Under the pieces are notes generated by a model. That model ran no database searches and was not told the origin of the DNA. It saw only the letters and a program-made list of their open reading frames with translations. DNA of 64,000 nt, from positions 20,629 through 84,628 of the forward strand of contig NZ_MLBG01000007.1 in the NCBI RefSeq assembly GCF_001936595.1. Direction: 5' to 3'. Positions 63,691 through 64,000 of the stretch are shown here, piece by piece. The first letter of the stretch is position 1; each line of letters opens with the position of its first letter. The position numbers were made by a program, and so were the translations under genes. The stretch comes from Desulfovibrio sp. DV. Lineage in GTDB: Bacteria; Desulfobacterota; Desulfovibrionia; Desulfovibrionales; Desulfovibrionaceae.

Positions 63691-64000
63691 CTATGCGTTG
63701 GCTTTCGCGACCAACTCCCGGCAATGGGCGACCAGATCGAGGATGTCGAGCTGCATGTGCACCCGGCAGGTGAACTCCTCGACTTCCACGGGCTTGACCA
63801 GGAAATCGTTGGCCCCGACCTTGAGAAACCGTACGGTCTGGCCGCCACCCTCGGCCGAGACGCCGATGATGGCCACTTGATCCTTGGGTTTGCCGGCCCG
63901 AATCTCCTCAATCAGCCCGAACCCGTCGAGGTTTGGCATGTTGTAGTCGGTGATGACCAGCCGGATGTCGTTGTGCTCGGCCAGGACGGCAAGGGCCTGG
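63691..64000 (-). CDS. Response regulator receiver domain, 5' end outside window
   Basis: The C-terminal 102 residues of a receiver domain; the start lies beyond the right edge. Visible: VITDYNMPNLDG with the phospho-accepting aspartate, IIGVSAEG as the switch region, and NDFLVKPVEVEEF with the conserved lysine. The protein ends soon after the receiver fold (LDLVAHCRELVAKANA), so it has no C-terminal output domain in the window; it is either a CheY-like single-domain regulator or has an N-terminal output outside. The stop is 2 bases before pbpC. Confidence 0.85.
   Translation of the reverse strand, partial: QALAVLAEHNDIRLVITDYNMPNLDGFGLIEEIRAGKPKDQVAIIGVSAEGGGQTVRFLKVGANDFLVKPVEVEEFTCRVHMQLDILDLVAHCRELVAKANA

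Overview
The window is GC-rich chromosomal DNA with bacterial gene organisation: tightly packed genes, good Shine-Dalgarno sites, operons, and no mobile element, CRISPR array, rRNA or tRNA that I can see. The gene content fits a Desulfovibrio-like deltaproteobacterium (Desulfovibrionaceae, perhaps Solidesulfovibrio-like): a tig-clpP-clpX-lon block, cytochrome bd oxidase next to an Rrf2 regulator, a sigma-54 promoter, giant pyruvate carboxylase and PEP-synthase genes, and CheV and HD-GYP signalling. This placement is inference from style and content. No sulfate-reduction marker lies in the window.

Layout. 1-3.6 kb (minus strand): a metal module made of a small glycine-zipper membrane protein, a P1B-type ATPase with an unusual membrane motif and an HMA2-like membrane protein, followed by a truncated HD-GYP gene. 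3.6-6.8 kb (minus): rrf2-cydA-cydB, with a one-base frameshift in cydA. 6.8-13.5 kb: NADH pyrophosphatase, glycerate 2-kinase, a polyprenyl-phosphate sugar transferase behind a sigma-54 promoter, a 3D-domain protein, and a LytM-like protein that has lost its zinc ligands. 13.4-19.4 kb: isocitrate dehydrogenase, then hydantoinase A and B subunits with a glycosyltransferase gene between them. 19.5-25.6 kb: trigger factor, ClpP, ClpX and Lon, closed by a strong terminator. 25.6-36.1 kb: a HepT-MntA toxin-antitoxin pair, cca, then birA, pyruvate carboxylase and a very large PEP-synthase-like enzyme, again closed by a strong terminator. 36.3-41.2 kb: the catalytically intact LytM paralogue, an MscS-type channel and an overlapping GluR0-like ligand-gated potassium channel. 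41.4-45.9 kb: an RND efflux operon. 46-53.3 kb: ornithine cyclodeaminase, two Kef-type exchangers, a MarR regulator, a tiny RanBP2-type zinc-finger protein and an MFS exporter. 53.3-64 kb: a methyltransferase-kinase fusion, an aminotransferase, exported glutaredoxin, a YdjM-like membrane protein, a solute-binding protein, CheV, a murein amidase, an unknown membrane protein, a thiamine-binding-type protein overlapping pbpC, and a truncated response regulator.

How the parts connect. BirA would biotinylate pyruvate carboxylase, which makes oxaloacetate; the PEP-synthase-like enzyme would turn pyruvate into PEP; isocitrate dehydrogenase works nearby in the same metabolism. Trigger factor, ClpXP and Lon handle protein folding and degradation. 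MscS, the GluR0-like channel and the two Kef proteins suggest a region rich in potassium and osmotic functions. The LytM pair, 3D protein, amidase and PbpC are envelope functions.

The most unusual items are the PacL-like protein/P1B-ATPase module, the dead/active LytM paralogue pair, the zinc-ribbon tail on pyruvate carboxylase, the large helical insertion in the PEP synthase, the methyltransferase-kinase fusion, the overlapping mechanosensitive and ligand-gated channel genes, and the 65-residue zinc-finger protein. No gap between genes exceeds about 300 bases; the larger gaps are described in the feature list.
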